Shown: positions 21,950-29,593 of the stretch, in pieces | Position numbering within the stretch: position 1 is the first letter of the stretch | How the letters are laid out: the number at the start of each line of letters is the position of its first letter | Source of the DNA: a virus | Direction: 5' to 3' (one strand) | IMG/VR virus record: IMGVR_UViG_3300035702_000343 | Span: 1-53,915 of that record | DNA: 53,915 nt | Position numbers and translations under genes: made by a program | Notes under the pieces: model-generated | Seen by the model: only the letters and a program-made list of their open reading frames with translations | Told to the model about the DNA's origin: nothing | Databases searched by the model: none

Positions 21950-21977
21950 CTCGTTAATTTTAAACGAGAGAAAAAGA

Positions 21978-22622
21978 ATGAACACACTAACCTTCGATAT
22001 CGAGACAATTCCCACACCAGATGAGGAATTAAGTGATATCCAAAAAGAGGAGATACAAAGGAAAGTAGATACGTATCTCAAAAGAAACCCTTCGGCAGAT
22101 CCAATGGATGCGAAGGGCCTTATAATGGGGACTTCCCCATATTTTGGAAAGATAATTGTTATAGGCGTTCATAAAGTTACGTCACTGACCACAAAGTCCT
22201 TTGCCTTGACCGGTAATGAAAAAGACATTCTTGTTAATTTTTGGAAAGAGGTTGCCGGATTTTCTGGTGTATTTGTTTCCTACAACGGACTGTCTTTTGA
22301 CGTTCCCTTCATAGTAAAAAGAAGTATGAAGTATGGATTGTCGCCCAGTAACAAAAGATTTTTAAAGACATATAGATATAGTCAAGATACACATTTCGAT
22401 GCAAAGGATGTTATCAGTGATTACGATCGATACGCATCGCCAACCCTTCACTTAGCTTGTGATTTATTAGGCATCGACTCTCCAAAAGAGGGCGAGGTCA
22501 AAGCTGATCAAGTGGCTAAGGCATACGAAGAAGGCAAGTTACAACAGATTGCTGATTACTGCGTAAGAGACGTAGAAGCAACCTATAAAGTATACAAAAA
22601 ATTAAAAGGTATTTGGGTATAA
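21978..22622 (+). CDS. DnaQ-like 3'-5' exonuclease (PolB-exo type)
   Basis: This 214-residue DEDD exonuclease has ExoI DIET (7-10), ExoII in YNGLSFDVPF (about 102-111) and ExoIII in YCVRDVEATYKVY near the C-terminus (DEDDy type). It resembles stand-alone exonucleases related to the proofreading domain of family B polymerases. The DNA polymerase in this window is family A with its own exonuclease domain, so this enzyme may serve recombination or repair. A Bacteroidota-type promoter lies just upstream, and an extended -10 element overlaps its stop codon. Confidence 0.8.
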   Translation: MNTLTFDIETIPTPDEELSDIQKEEIQRKVDTYLKRNPSADPMDAKGLIMGTSPYFGKIIVIGVHKVTSLTTKSFALTGNEKDILVNFWKEVAGFSGVFVSYNGLSFDVPFIVKRSMKYGLSPSNKRFLKTYRYSQDTHFDAKDVISDYDRYASPTLHLACDLLGIDSPKEGEVKADQVAKAYEEGKLQQIADYCVRDVEATYKVYKKLKGIWV

Positions 22623-22630
22623 GAATAATG
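22615..22630 (+). promoter_or_regulatory. Extended -10 element, copy 2
   Basis: GGGTATAAGAATAATG overlaps the stop of the exonuclease gene and lies about 50 bases before the RecA-like ATPase ATG. It matches the repeated element except for G instead of T at the extended position. An AT-rich stretch (TTTATTTTAAATT) follows. Confidence 0.5.
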
Positions 22631-22680
22631 ATCCCGGACACCTTTATTTTAAATTAAGAAACAGAGAGAAAAAATAATTA

Positions 22681-23604
22681 ATGTCACTATTTCAAAAAGC
22701 AGAACCAGAAGCGCCTCGACTAAAAATGTACATCTACGGGGAGACGGGAACAGGTAAGACAGTTACCGCACTGAACTTTCCATCGCCGGCAGTTATTGAT
22801 GCCGAAGATGGTACTTTACATTATGGTAAAGAATTCGACTTTCACAAGATTAGAGCAAATGATCCAGCAGTTATTCACCAAGCTCTTGACGAGCTTTTGC
22901 AAGACCCTGGAGATTTTAAAACTCTAGTCATTGATCCTATGAGTGTTGTTTATGATCAAATCATTCGCATCAAAGAGGATCGTATGAAAGCCAGAACTGG
23001 TAACATGAACTACGAGCTACAGCCTCTTGATTACAAGAGTGTTAAAACAGAAGTAAAAATTCTTATGAATAAACTACTGGCTCTAGACATGAATGTTATC
23101 GTTACAGCCAGAAGTAAACCTCTGTACGCAGAGGGAGAGTTCATGAAGAAAATTGGACAACAGCCTGATGGACACAAAAACATGCCTTACATGTTTGACG
23201 TTGTTCTTGAGCTTTACATCGCAGAAGATGGAGAGACTCGTATGGCCAAGGTAACAAAAGATCGGACCAATACACTTCCTCATGAGTTTATATTTTCTTA
23301 TGACTCATTCGTAGAATACATGGGACTTGATGTCCTTGAACGAGACGCTGATGCAGCTAAACAAAAGGAATCTATTAATACAACCAATAAGCGTACCAAG
23401 CAAATCGAATATAATAACGAGCAGATTTTTACAGCCGGTATAACCGCTGATACTCTGTCAGAGCTTGAAAAGCTATTGGAAGACGTAGACCCTAAACAGT
23501 TAAAAGAGATTTTGATGGAGCAGTTTGAAGTCGATAATCTACTAGATTTGACAAAGAAGAATTCTGAGTCATTTTTAGACGCTGTGAAAAACGAGCTGAC
23601 GTAA
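22681..23604 (+). CDS. RecA-like ATPase (Sak4/AAA_24 type recombinase)
   Basis: This 307-residue P-loop ATPase has Walker A GETGTGKT (20-27), an acidic VIDAEDGT strand shortly after, and Walker B TLVIDPM (81-87). The compact core followed by a C-terminal helical tail matches phage Sak4-type proteins, shortened RecA/Rad51 relatives that promote single-strand annealing with an SSB partner. The next gene is a DUF669-type ssDNA-binding candidate, the usual partner, which strengthens the call. All Trp positions avoid TGA. No Shine-Dalgarno sequence is seen. Confidence 0.75.
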   Translation: MSLFQKAEPEAPRLKMYIYGETGTGKTVTALNFPSPAVIDAEDGTLHYGKEFDFHKIRANDPAVIHQALDELLQDPGDFKTLVIDPMSVVYDQIIRIKEDRMKARTGNMNYELQPLDYKSVKTEVKILMNKLLALDMNVIVTARSKPLYAEGEFMKKIGQQPDGHKNMPYMFDVVLELYIAEDGETRMAKVTKDRTNTLPHEFIFSYDSFVEYMGLDVLERDADAAKQKESINTTNKRTKQIEYNNEQIFTAGITADTLSELEKLLEDVDPKQLKEILMEQFEVDNLLDLTKKNSESFLDAVKNELT

Positions 23605-23609
23605 AGCAA

Positions 23610-23632
23610 GACAACTAGTGACAACCGACAAC
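23610..23632 (+). promoter_or_regulatory. Cluster of GACAAC motifs
   Basis: GACAAC occurs three times in 23 bases (23610, 23620, 23627) between the ATPase and SSB-like genes. The same hexamer appears before other early genes (25425; 29453 and 29469). It may be a protein-binding site; this is inference from repetition only. Confidence 0.3.
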
Positions 23633-23674
23633 TGAAAACGTAATTAAAACCATAAAAAACAAATTTACGTTTAG

Positions 23675-24139
23675 ATGAAATTAAACTTTAATAAAGCAAG
23701 AGAGAATTCAGGCGGAGACTTTAGTGTAATACCTGAGAACCGTTATGACCTAGTAATAGATTCAGCAAAATCAACTGAATCCCGGGTTAAGAAAACACCG
23801 ATGTTAGAGCTAAAGATGACCATTTTAGGTCCTAGCTTTGAAAATCGCAAAGTTTGGAAAAGCTTCGCATTAACTCCTCCAGCAATGATTTACCTTATCA
23901 ATTTCTTAAAAGCTTGTGGGCTAGAAGAACTAGCTGAGCGAGATGAGGTTGAGGTTGGAGACATTATCAATGAAGTCCCGGGTAGTAAAGTGGGTGGATT
24001 CATTTCTATCACTACCAACCCGAATTCAGGTAAGGAGCGTAACGAGGTGGAAAACTTCACCGAGTATACAGGTTCCACTGAAGGGGCTGCACCGGCCACT
24101 GCTACTAATACCGGAAAGAAGAAACTATTTAACAACTAA
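23675..24139 (+). CDS. ssDNA-binding protein candidate (DUF669-type)
   Basis: This 154-residue protein has a beta-rich body (YDLVIDSAKS, PMLELKMTILG, KVWKSFALTPPAMIYLINFLKACG, VGGFISITTNPNSGKERNEVENF) and a flexible Thr/Ala-rich linker with a short conserved-looking tip (KKLFNN). The body resembles phage DUF669 proteins, which act as single-strand DNA-binding partners of Sak4-type ATPases. It directly follows the Sak4-like gene and is closed by a strong terminator, making a two-gene recombination unit. Confidence 0.65.
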   Translation: MKLNFNKARENSGGDFSVIPENRYDLVIDSAKSTESRVKKTPMLELKMTILGPSFENRKVWKSFALTPPAMIYLINFLKACGLEELAERDEVEVGDIINEVPGSKVGGFISITTNPNSGKERNEVENFTEYTGSTEGAAPATATNTGKKKLFNN

Positions 24140-24145
24140 ACACAC

Positions 24146-24171
24146 GAGGGGCTTCGAGCCCCTCTTTTTTT
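24146..24171 (+). terminator. Rho-independent terminator
   Basis: GAGGGGCTTCGAGCCCCTC hairpin followed by TTTTTTT, just after the SSB-like gene. The next gene starts a few bases after the T-run. Confidence 0.9.
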
Positions 24172-24175
24172 ATTT

Positions 24176-24682
24176 ATGCCAGGCGGAAGAGAACTAGAAA
24201 AAAGAGCGAATAAGCTCAACTTAAAAAAACGTTTAAATAAAGAGGCCCTTATCTTACAGATACCGGTGCCTATTATTATGACTAAAAACGGGATCGTTCC
24301 TAAACAGTCAACTGTTGACTTCGCCGGCTTAATAAAAGGTGGAAAGTTTATTGCATTCGATGCAAAGGAAACAAAAGTAAAAACTCGATTCGACTTATCT
24401 AATATCCATCAACATCAGTTAGAGTACCTGATGATGGTTAGGGAGCTAGGCGGCTTAGCCTTCTTTTTAATCTGATTTAAATCTCTCTACAACGAGGACG
24501 CATTTATTGTCCCCATTTCTGTTGTAGAACACTTTTGATTCGTAAGCGAAAGGAAATCTATTCCTTTTGAGGATCTTAAGAAGCACTCTAAACTAGTCAA
24601 AGTAGATTCATATTTAGACTTTTTAGACGATGAGAAATTTTTAAAAGACTTATTTAATGAGCAAATTCACGGAAGTACTTAG
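24176..24682 (+). CDS. recU: RecU-type Holliday junction resolvase
   Basis: This 168-residue protein is recovered by reading TGA at 24473 and 24530 as Trp; the stop is TAG 24682. The core matches RecU: VDFAGLIKGGKFIAFDAKET (catalytic D, D/E, K), KTRFDLSNIHQHQLEYL, GGLAFFLIWF and VEHFW. The second Trp falls where RecU proteins have a conserved aromatic residue, which supports TGA as Trp. It is the second junction-resolving nuclease in this module. It begins right after the terminator and overlaps the next gene by 26 bases. Confidence 0.85.
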
Positions 24683-24986
24683 CAAATTAGAGCCGGGGAC
24701 TATTATATCTATTCGAGTAAAAAAGGGCACAGAGCCTACGAATGGAGAATTTCATAATATATCTCCCGAGGGTGTTGTAGAATTAGGCACCATGGTACTT
24801 GGTACAAAGAAGCAAGTACGACAAACATACGACAGTATATCAGAGATGTTTGGAGGTTATGTTCCTAATAGAACTTATCTCCACGTTGACGATATCAAAA
24901 ATATAACTATATTGGAAAAATATGCCAAGAAAGAAAGTAAAGATAAACGTCAAGAAACTGACGAAGACAGCTGAAATACCGAATAA
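24657..24986 (+). CDS. Small beta-barrel-like protein, unknown
   Basis: This 109-residue protein ends at TAA 24986 once TGA 24972 is read as Trp; the last residues are DSWNTE. It resembles small beta-barrel proteins (TIISIRVKKG, GEFHNISPEGVVEL, KNITILEKY) with a charged C-terminal tail. The reading frame overlaps both the RecU gene (26 bases) and the dUTPase gene (65 bases), so the three are tightly coupled. If TGA were a stop here only four residues would be lost, so this codon is weak evidence for recoding. Function unknown. Confidence 0.6.
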
Positions 24987-25368
24987 AGCGAACCCTACCG
25001 ACGCTGCATTTGATATTTATGCTGACCAGTCAGTTAAGATAGCAGGAAGAGGAGGCCGCCTTGCGGTCAGTACTGGTATCGCTCTAGAAATAGAGGATAA
25101 ATATTATGTACAACTAAGAGAAAGAAGTGGGTTCAGTTTAGAATCTGCTGTATTTTTAAAAGGAGGCGTCATTGACTCTGGCTACCGCGGTGAGATAAAA
25201 GTTATCTTGCAGAACAATAGTGAATTCCCGGTTGATATCGAGAAGGGTCAAAAAATTGCCCAGTTCACTATTCACAGAGTTGAGAATGTTGCCTTAAAAG
25301 AAATTGAAGAATTTGAAGACGCTGACACCGATCGTGGTGAAGACGGATTTGGTTCCACGGGGAAATAA
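24922..25368 (+). CDS. dut: dUTP diphosphatase
   Basis: This 148-residue trimeric-type dUTPase has all five motifs: AAFDIYA, RERSGFSLE, GGVIDSGYRGEIKVILQN (with the catalytic Asp), KGQKIAQFTIHR, and the C-terminal P-loop-like DRGEDGFGSTGK. It hydrolyses dUTP to dUMP, keeping uracil out of phage DNA and feeding thymidylate synthesis. It is longer at the N-terminus than minimal enzymes by about ten lysine-rich residues. Confidence 0.95.
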   Translation: MPRKKVKINVKKLTKTAEIPNKANPTDAAFDIYADQSVKIAGRGGRLAVSTGIALEIEDKYYVQLRERSGFSLESAVFLKGGVIDSGYRGEIKVILQNNSEFPVDIEKGQKIAQFTIHRVENVALKEIEEFEDADTDRGEDGFGSTGK

Positions 25369-25400
25369 CTCCGACTACCACTATGAGATACCTTTTGTTC

Positions 25401-25431
25401 CGTTGTTATGTGCAGTTTTAAATTGACAACG
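25401..25431. promoter_or_regulatory. Inverted repeat in leader of hypothetical gene
   Basis: CGTTGT (25401) and ACAACG (25426) form an inverted repeat with a 19-base spacer, in the 74-base gap between dUTPase and the next gene. The right arm contains the GACAAC hexamer seen before other early genes. Confidence 0.3.
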
Positions 25432-25442
25432 AAATAAAGAAA

Positions 25443-25817
25443 ATGAGAGAAGACATATTAAATATCGGAGTTAGTAACTCCTCCAAGAGAAAATTAAAGA
25501 TAACTAAAATACACAAGAAGTGGGTCACACTAAAAGGCGGGGAAACTACAGAAAAGATAGTAATGCATGCTGTAGATGCCAGCCAACCTAAACATATTTT
25601 TAAGATTAGCGATTGCTACGTCTTAGATAGAGATGGGGAACCAAAGATTACTGGATTATGGTTTACATTAGTAAACAACGAAATAAGCCAAGAATCTTCT
25701 TTAGCGAAGACACTAAAACGTTATGAGGCGGAAGTACTCGGCGAAATGATAGGGAAGACTGTGGAAGCAGCTCCTGACAAAAAGAACTATTTAGTTATTG
25801 TATCCTGCGATATGTAG
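25443..25817 (+). CDS. Hypothetical early protein
   Basis: This 124-residue protein is mostly beta then helix (KRKLKITKIHKKWVTLKGG, PKHIFKISDCYVLDRDGEP, ITGLWFTLVNNE, SLAKTLKRYEAEVLGEMIGKTVE, NYLVIVSCDM). It has its own leader and a terminator directly after it, so it is a single-gene unit. No family recognised. Confidence 0.55.
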   Translation: MREDILNIGVSNSSKRKLKITKIHKKWVTLKGGETTEKIVMHAVDASQPKHIFKISDCYVLDRDGEPKITGLWFTLVNNEISQESSLAKTLKRYEAEVLGEMIGKTVEAAPDKKNYLVIVSCDM

Positions 25818-25822
25818 GGGTT

Positions 25823-25858
25823 GGGGGAGAGCTGATAAAGCTCTCCCCTCCCCTATTT
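25823..25858 (+). terminator. Rho-independent terminator
   Basis: A strong hairpin GGGGAGAGCT-gataa-AGCTCTCCCC, extendable by AGGGG/CCCCT, followed by TATTTTAATTTT. It separates the hypothetical gene from the sigma-polymerase operon. Confidence 0.85.
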
Positions 25859-25899
25859 TAATTTTCCAATTTACATTAAGATTCACTATATTAAACGTT

Positions 25900-26700
25900 A
25901 TGATTAGCAAATATATTAAAGACATAAAAAAGCATGACCCTATTCCTACTCGAGAAGAAGAAATAGAGTTATTTAAAAAAGCAAGGGCCGGAGAACGATG
26001 AGCCTATGAAAAGTTAATAAATTCAAATCTTAGATTTGTTTTTCAAGTCGCAAAATATTATCAGGGAAAGGGATTACCTCTTGAGGATTTAATTGCGGAG
26101 GGTAATATGGGGTTATTAAAAGCTTACGAGCGTTTTGATCTGGAAGTTGGTGTTAAGTTTATTTCTTACGCCGTATTCTGGATAAAACAGAGTATACTTA
26201 GTGCACTGTATTCACACTCAAACACGATTAGAATACCCCTTAACAAACTTATAAATGTTTCTAAAATAGCAAAAATAAAAAAAGAGTTAGAACAACAACT
26301 ATTACGTGAACCAACTCTATCCGAATTACAAGACTATATAGAAGATCCTTCCCTTAAAGATGATGTTCATCACTTACATACTATAATAAGTTTGGACGTG
26401 CCAAGAACAGAAATGGGTGAAGCGGATCTACATGAAGTTTTAGCCAGGGATGATGAGAACTTAGAGAAAAAACTAGAAGAGTTCAGAGAAGAATTTTTAG
26501 ATGTAATTTCAAATTTCCCAAAAAGGGAGAAAAAAATACTCTGTATGTATTATGGAATAAGATATACCAGAACATATAATCTGCGGGAGATTGGCCTAGA
26601 ACTTGATTTGACAAGAGAGAGAATCAGGCAAATAAAGGACCAGAGTTTAAATAAATTAAGAGAGAAGCCGGAAGGCAAAAAATTGATAGAATACTTATAA
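25900..26700 (+). CDS. RpoD-like sigma factor
   Basis: This 266-residue primary-type sigma starts at ATG 25900, with one TGA (25999) read as Trp34. Regions 1.2-2 are clear: YIKDIKKHDPIPTREEEIELF, then LINSNLRFVFQVAKYYQGKG, LEDLIAEGNMGLLKAYERFD, VKFISYAVFWIKQSIL. Regions 3-4 follow (IRIPLNKLINVSKI, REPTLSEL, LREIGLELDLTRERIRQIKDQSLNKLR). The region 2-3 wording is very close to the Bacteroidota RpoD, in both length and motif choice, which supports the host inference. It should redirect host RNA polymerase to phage promoters, possibly the extended -10 elements. The UGA at codon 34 makes full-length protein depend on UGA decoding. Confidence 0.9.
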
Positions 26701-28608
26701 ATGGAAAACATTAAATATATTGATGCTCCTAGCAAGGTAGACGATGCTCTTACAGAGCTACATGGATACCCTGAGCTAGGTTTCGATACAGAGACTACAG
26801 GCCTTGATCCCTTAACGGACAAGGTTTTGTTGTTACAGGTAGGTACGCCTACTGTACAGTTTGTGTTTAATGTTCACGAAATTGGACATGAAAACACAAT
26901 GCGGGTATTACACCTACTAAAACAATCAGAAGTAACAAAGGTGGCACATAATGCTAAATTTGATTACACTATGATCAAGAGTAACTACGGTGTAGATTTA
27001 CCAAACATAATTTGTACTATGATTGGATCTATGTTACTTACAAAGGGGATTGTTTCGGCAGACAATAGCTTAGATGGTTGCCTTACTAAATATCTAGGTA
27101 TGAAGATGAATAAGGCCAAACAGAAATCATTCATCGACATGAAGGTTGGAGACTCTTTTACATGGTCCCAAATCCTATATGCTGCCAAAGACGTTGAAAT
27201 GATTATACCTCTGAAAAATAAGATTGTAGATCTTTTAAACGAAAGAGGTATGAAACAATTGTCTGAGCTTGAGTTTGAAACTGTTCGGGTTTGTGGCGAT
27301 ATGCAACTTAACGGGATTTACTTAGACGGTAAAAAGTGGTTAGCATTACTTGATGATGCGAAGGCCATGTCTAAGAAAGCAAAAGCTGAGCTAGATGAAC
27401 ATGTAAAAGATCACGCTCAGTTGGACATCTTTGGGGTTCCTACTGTCAACTATGCTTCACCCCTCCAATTAAAGCCGCTGATCGAAAAGATTACAGGGAA
27501 AGCATTGGAGAGCACTGGAGTAAGAGACTTAGAAAGAATTGATCATCCTATGGTAAAAAGTCTTTTAAATTTTAGAGAGGCTCATAAAAAGGTAACAACT
27601 TACGGTGCCTCATTTCTTCAAAAGCATGTTCATAAAAAGACTAAAAGAGTTCATTCTAACTTTAAGCAGCTAGGAACTGATTCGGGACGTATGTCCTCCT
27701 CAAGCCCTAACATGCAAAATATACCAAGTGCTCAGAAGTATAGAAGCTGTTTCACTAATCAGAAGCCCGGTTATAAAATAATAAGTGCTGATTTTTCAGG
27801 TCAGGAGCTTAGACTGTTAGCACACATTTCTCAAGAACAGGCTTTTATAAAAGCCTTGAACGAGAACAAAGATTTACACTCTTATAGCGCATCATTAATT
27901 TTCGGTGTACCTTACGAGGACTTCTTTTATTATGGTAAGGATGGCATAAGAGAGGCATGTGATGATAACGACAGTTTAGATCCTTTTGAACTATCTTTAG
28001 ATTCGAATCAAAATGATATGGTTGTAGATAATGTAGGTGATCCTCTTATTCGTCCTGAGATGAAGAAAAAGTATAGGACACCTTGTAAGAGTATTACATT
28101 TGGTCTTATCTACGGTATGGGAGCTAGTAAGCTAGCTGATACATTAAAGATAACAATTGCAGAGGCTAAAGAACTTATAGGGAAGTATTTTGATACATTC
28201 CCTACTATTAGGGATCTTTTGGATAGACTAACACAAGAGGCAATGGCTCGTAAGTACGCGTATTCCCCGCTAGACGGACGCCGTCGTATCTTTAGTGGTA
28301 TAGACTGGGACCATGGCGGTAAGGTCGCTCACATGAAAAATATAGCAAAAAATCAACCCTTCCAAGGCGCGGGTGCATCAGTAACCAAGTTAGCGCTTTG
28401 CAGAATGAAACACAGAATAGATTCTACTGGTTGGGATGCTAAGATTATAAATGTAGTACATGATGAGATTCTTATAGAGGTTTTAGAGGAGCAAGCAGAA
28501 GAAGTTGCAAAAGCCCTTGAAGAAATTATGAAAGAATCATTTAATTTTTATGCACCAGACATTCCAATGGTAGCAAAAGCAGAAATAGCAAACGAATGGA
28601 GACACTAA
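26701..28608 (+). CDS. polA: DNA polymerase I (family A)
   Basis: This 635-residue polymerase starts immediately after the sigma stop. An N-terminal 3'-5' exonuclease domain is present (FDTETTGLD at 28, AHNAKFDYTM, YAAKDVEMI), without a 5' nuclease domain. Polymerase motifs are A DFSGQELR (364-371), B KSITFGLIYG (463-472) and C VVHDE (585-589). An insertion of about 45 acidic residues (roughly 410-455) lies between motifs A and B. It is the probable replicative polymerase, coexpressed with the sigma factor. All Trp codons are TGG. Confidence 0.95.
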   Translation: MENIKYIDAPSKVDDALTELHGYPELGFDTETTGLDPLTDKVLLLQVGTPTVQFVFNVHEIGHENTMRVLHLLKQSEVTKVAHNAKFDYTMIKSNYGVDLPNIICTMIGSMLLTKGIVSADNSLDGCLTKYLGMKMNKAKQKSFIDMKVGDSFTWSQILYAAKDVEMIIPLKNKIVDLLNERGMKQLSELEFETVRVCGDMQLNGIYLDGKKWLALLDDAKAMSKKAKAELDEHVKDHAQLDIFGVPTVNYASPLQLKPLIEKITGKALESTGVRDLERIDHPMVKSLLNFREAHKKVTTYGASFLQKHVHKKTKRVHSNFKQLGTDSGRMSSSSPNMQNIPSAQKYRSCFTNQKPGYKIISADFSGQELRLLAHISQEQAFIKALNENKDLHSYSASLIFGVPYEDFFYYGKDGIREACDDNDSLDPFELSLDSNQNDMVVDNVGDPLIRPEMKKKYRTPCKSITFGLIYGMGASKLADTLKITIAEAKELIGKYFDTFPTIRDLLDRLTQEAMARKYAYSPLDGRRRIFSGIDWDHGGKVAHMKNIAKNQPFQGAGASVTKLALCRMKHRIDSTGWDAKIINVVHDEILIEVLEEQAEEVAKALEEIMKESFNFYAPDIPMVAKAEIANEWRH

Positions 28609-28609
28609 A

Positions 28610-28903
28610 ATGATAAAAAGAGAAGAAGTTTATAAAGCACTAGACAGTGAAAGAGACTACCAAGATGTTCGATGGAAGGAAAATCCCGGGCAACCAGAAA
28701 CAAGGGAATCTTTAGATAGGAGCATAGACGAGTTTTCTACCTATATTATGGCTTACGCACAACAGTTACAAAATGTATGTGCTTCCACAGATGACCCTAC
28801 TGTTAAATTAGACTTTGTTAGAAAAGTTGGTGGGTTATCAGTAGCCTGCATGGAGGCTCATGGAGCCCCTTTAAGAGAAATACCAGAAGGGCTACAAGAA
28901 TAG
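28610..28903 (+). CDS. Conserved phage protein, possible MazG-like pyrophosphatase relative
   Basis: This 97-residue protein has an ERDYQDVRW motif near residue 14 and FVRKVGGLSVACMEAHGAPLRE at the end. Both are typical of small all-helical phage proteins loosely related to MazG-like nucleotide pyrophosphohydrolases. The usual metal-binding ExxE pair is not obvious to me, so catalytic activity is uncertain. It follows polA by one base. Confidence 0.5.
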   Translation: MIKREEVYKALDSERDYQDVRWKENPGQPETRESLDRSIDEFSTYIMAYAQQLQNVCASTDDPTVKLDFVRKVGGLSVACMEAHGAPLREIPEGLQE

Positions 28904-28907
28904 TACT

Positions 28908-29498
28908 ATGAGAAGATTATCAGAAAAAGTAAAAGATTTTGCAATTAGAAGGCATAATTGGGTTAGACAGGAATACGGAAAAGGTGTTCCATACTCTGTT
29001 CATCTAGAAATGGTTGCAGACTTCGCAGAGAAATTTTCATATGTCCTGTCTGAGGAGGATAGGGATCTTGCAGTCGCCGCAGCCTGGGGACACGACTTAA
29101 TAGAAGATACGAGAGTAACTTATAATGACTTAGGAAAGTTGTTTGGGTGGAAGTTTGCTGAAGTTGTTTTCTGCTGCACAGAGCAGAGAGGACGTAACCG
29201 GGAAGAAAGGCATGGTGAGGCTTACTATGACCTGTTATCTAAGAACTCTATTGGCAAATTTGTGAAGCTGTGCGATATCTGTGCAAATTTCTCTAATTCT
29301 AAAGAGAATAGTAATTCAATGTATAAGAAGTATAAAAAAGAATTTCCTAAGGTAAAGGAAAATTATACAAAGAAGGTGAGTACGAACCTATATGGGACTT
29401 TTTACATTCTCTCTAAAAGCCGGTTTTTCCGGCTTTTTTTGTACCCTATAGTGACAACAAGGCTACTTGACAACAGAAAACAAGACTTATACGGATAA
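28908..29498 (+). CDS. HD-domain protein, (p)ppGpp hydrolase-like (MESH1/SpoT type)
   Basis: This 196-residue protein has the metal-dependent HD pattern of SpoT-type hydrolases: FAIRRH near 12-17, PYSVHLEMVADF, AAAWGHDLIEDTRVTYNDL (HD about 61-64, the ED loop after it) and FVKLCDICANFSNS (distal Asp). No synthetase, TGS or ACT domain is present, so it looks like a small stand-alone alarmone hydrolase. It could lower host (p)ppGpp during infection. The last 30 residues are encoded across a terminator hairpin and are lysine-poor and hydrophobic, so the true end may be non-conserved. Confidence 0.7.
   Translation: MRRLSEKVKDFAIRRHNWVRQEYGKGVPYSVHLEMVADFAEKFSYVLSEEDRDLAVAAAWGHDLIEDTRVTYNDLGKLFGWKFAEVVFCCTEQRGRNREERHGEAYYDLLSKNSIGKFVKLCDICANFSNSKENSNSMYKKYKKEFPKVKENYTKKVSTNLYGTFYILSKSRFFRLFLYPIVTTRLLDNRKQDLYG
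29416..29441 (+). terminator. Terminator overlapping 3' end of HD gene
   Basis: AAAGCCGG-tttt-CCGGCTTTTTTT is a classic hairpin plus T-run located about 60 bases before the HD gene stop at 29498. Transcripts ending here would lack the stop codon. Confidence 0.8.
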
Positions 29499-29593
29499 AT
29501 TACTTAACATTCAACTTGAACACTAAATAGTTTCTGCTTAAGTTTTATCCAAACGCACAAAACAAATTAAAGAGAGAATACTAAAATATAAAT

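Noticed and set aside
25798-25899. Upstream extension of the sigma gene
   Set aside because: It runs through the preceding gene end and terminator; ATG 25900 begins the recognisable sigma N-terminus.
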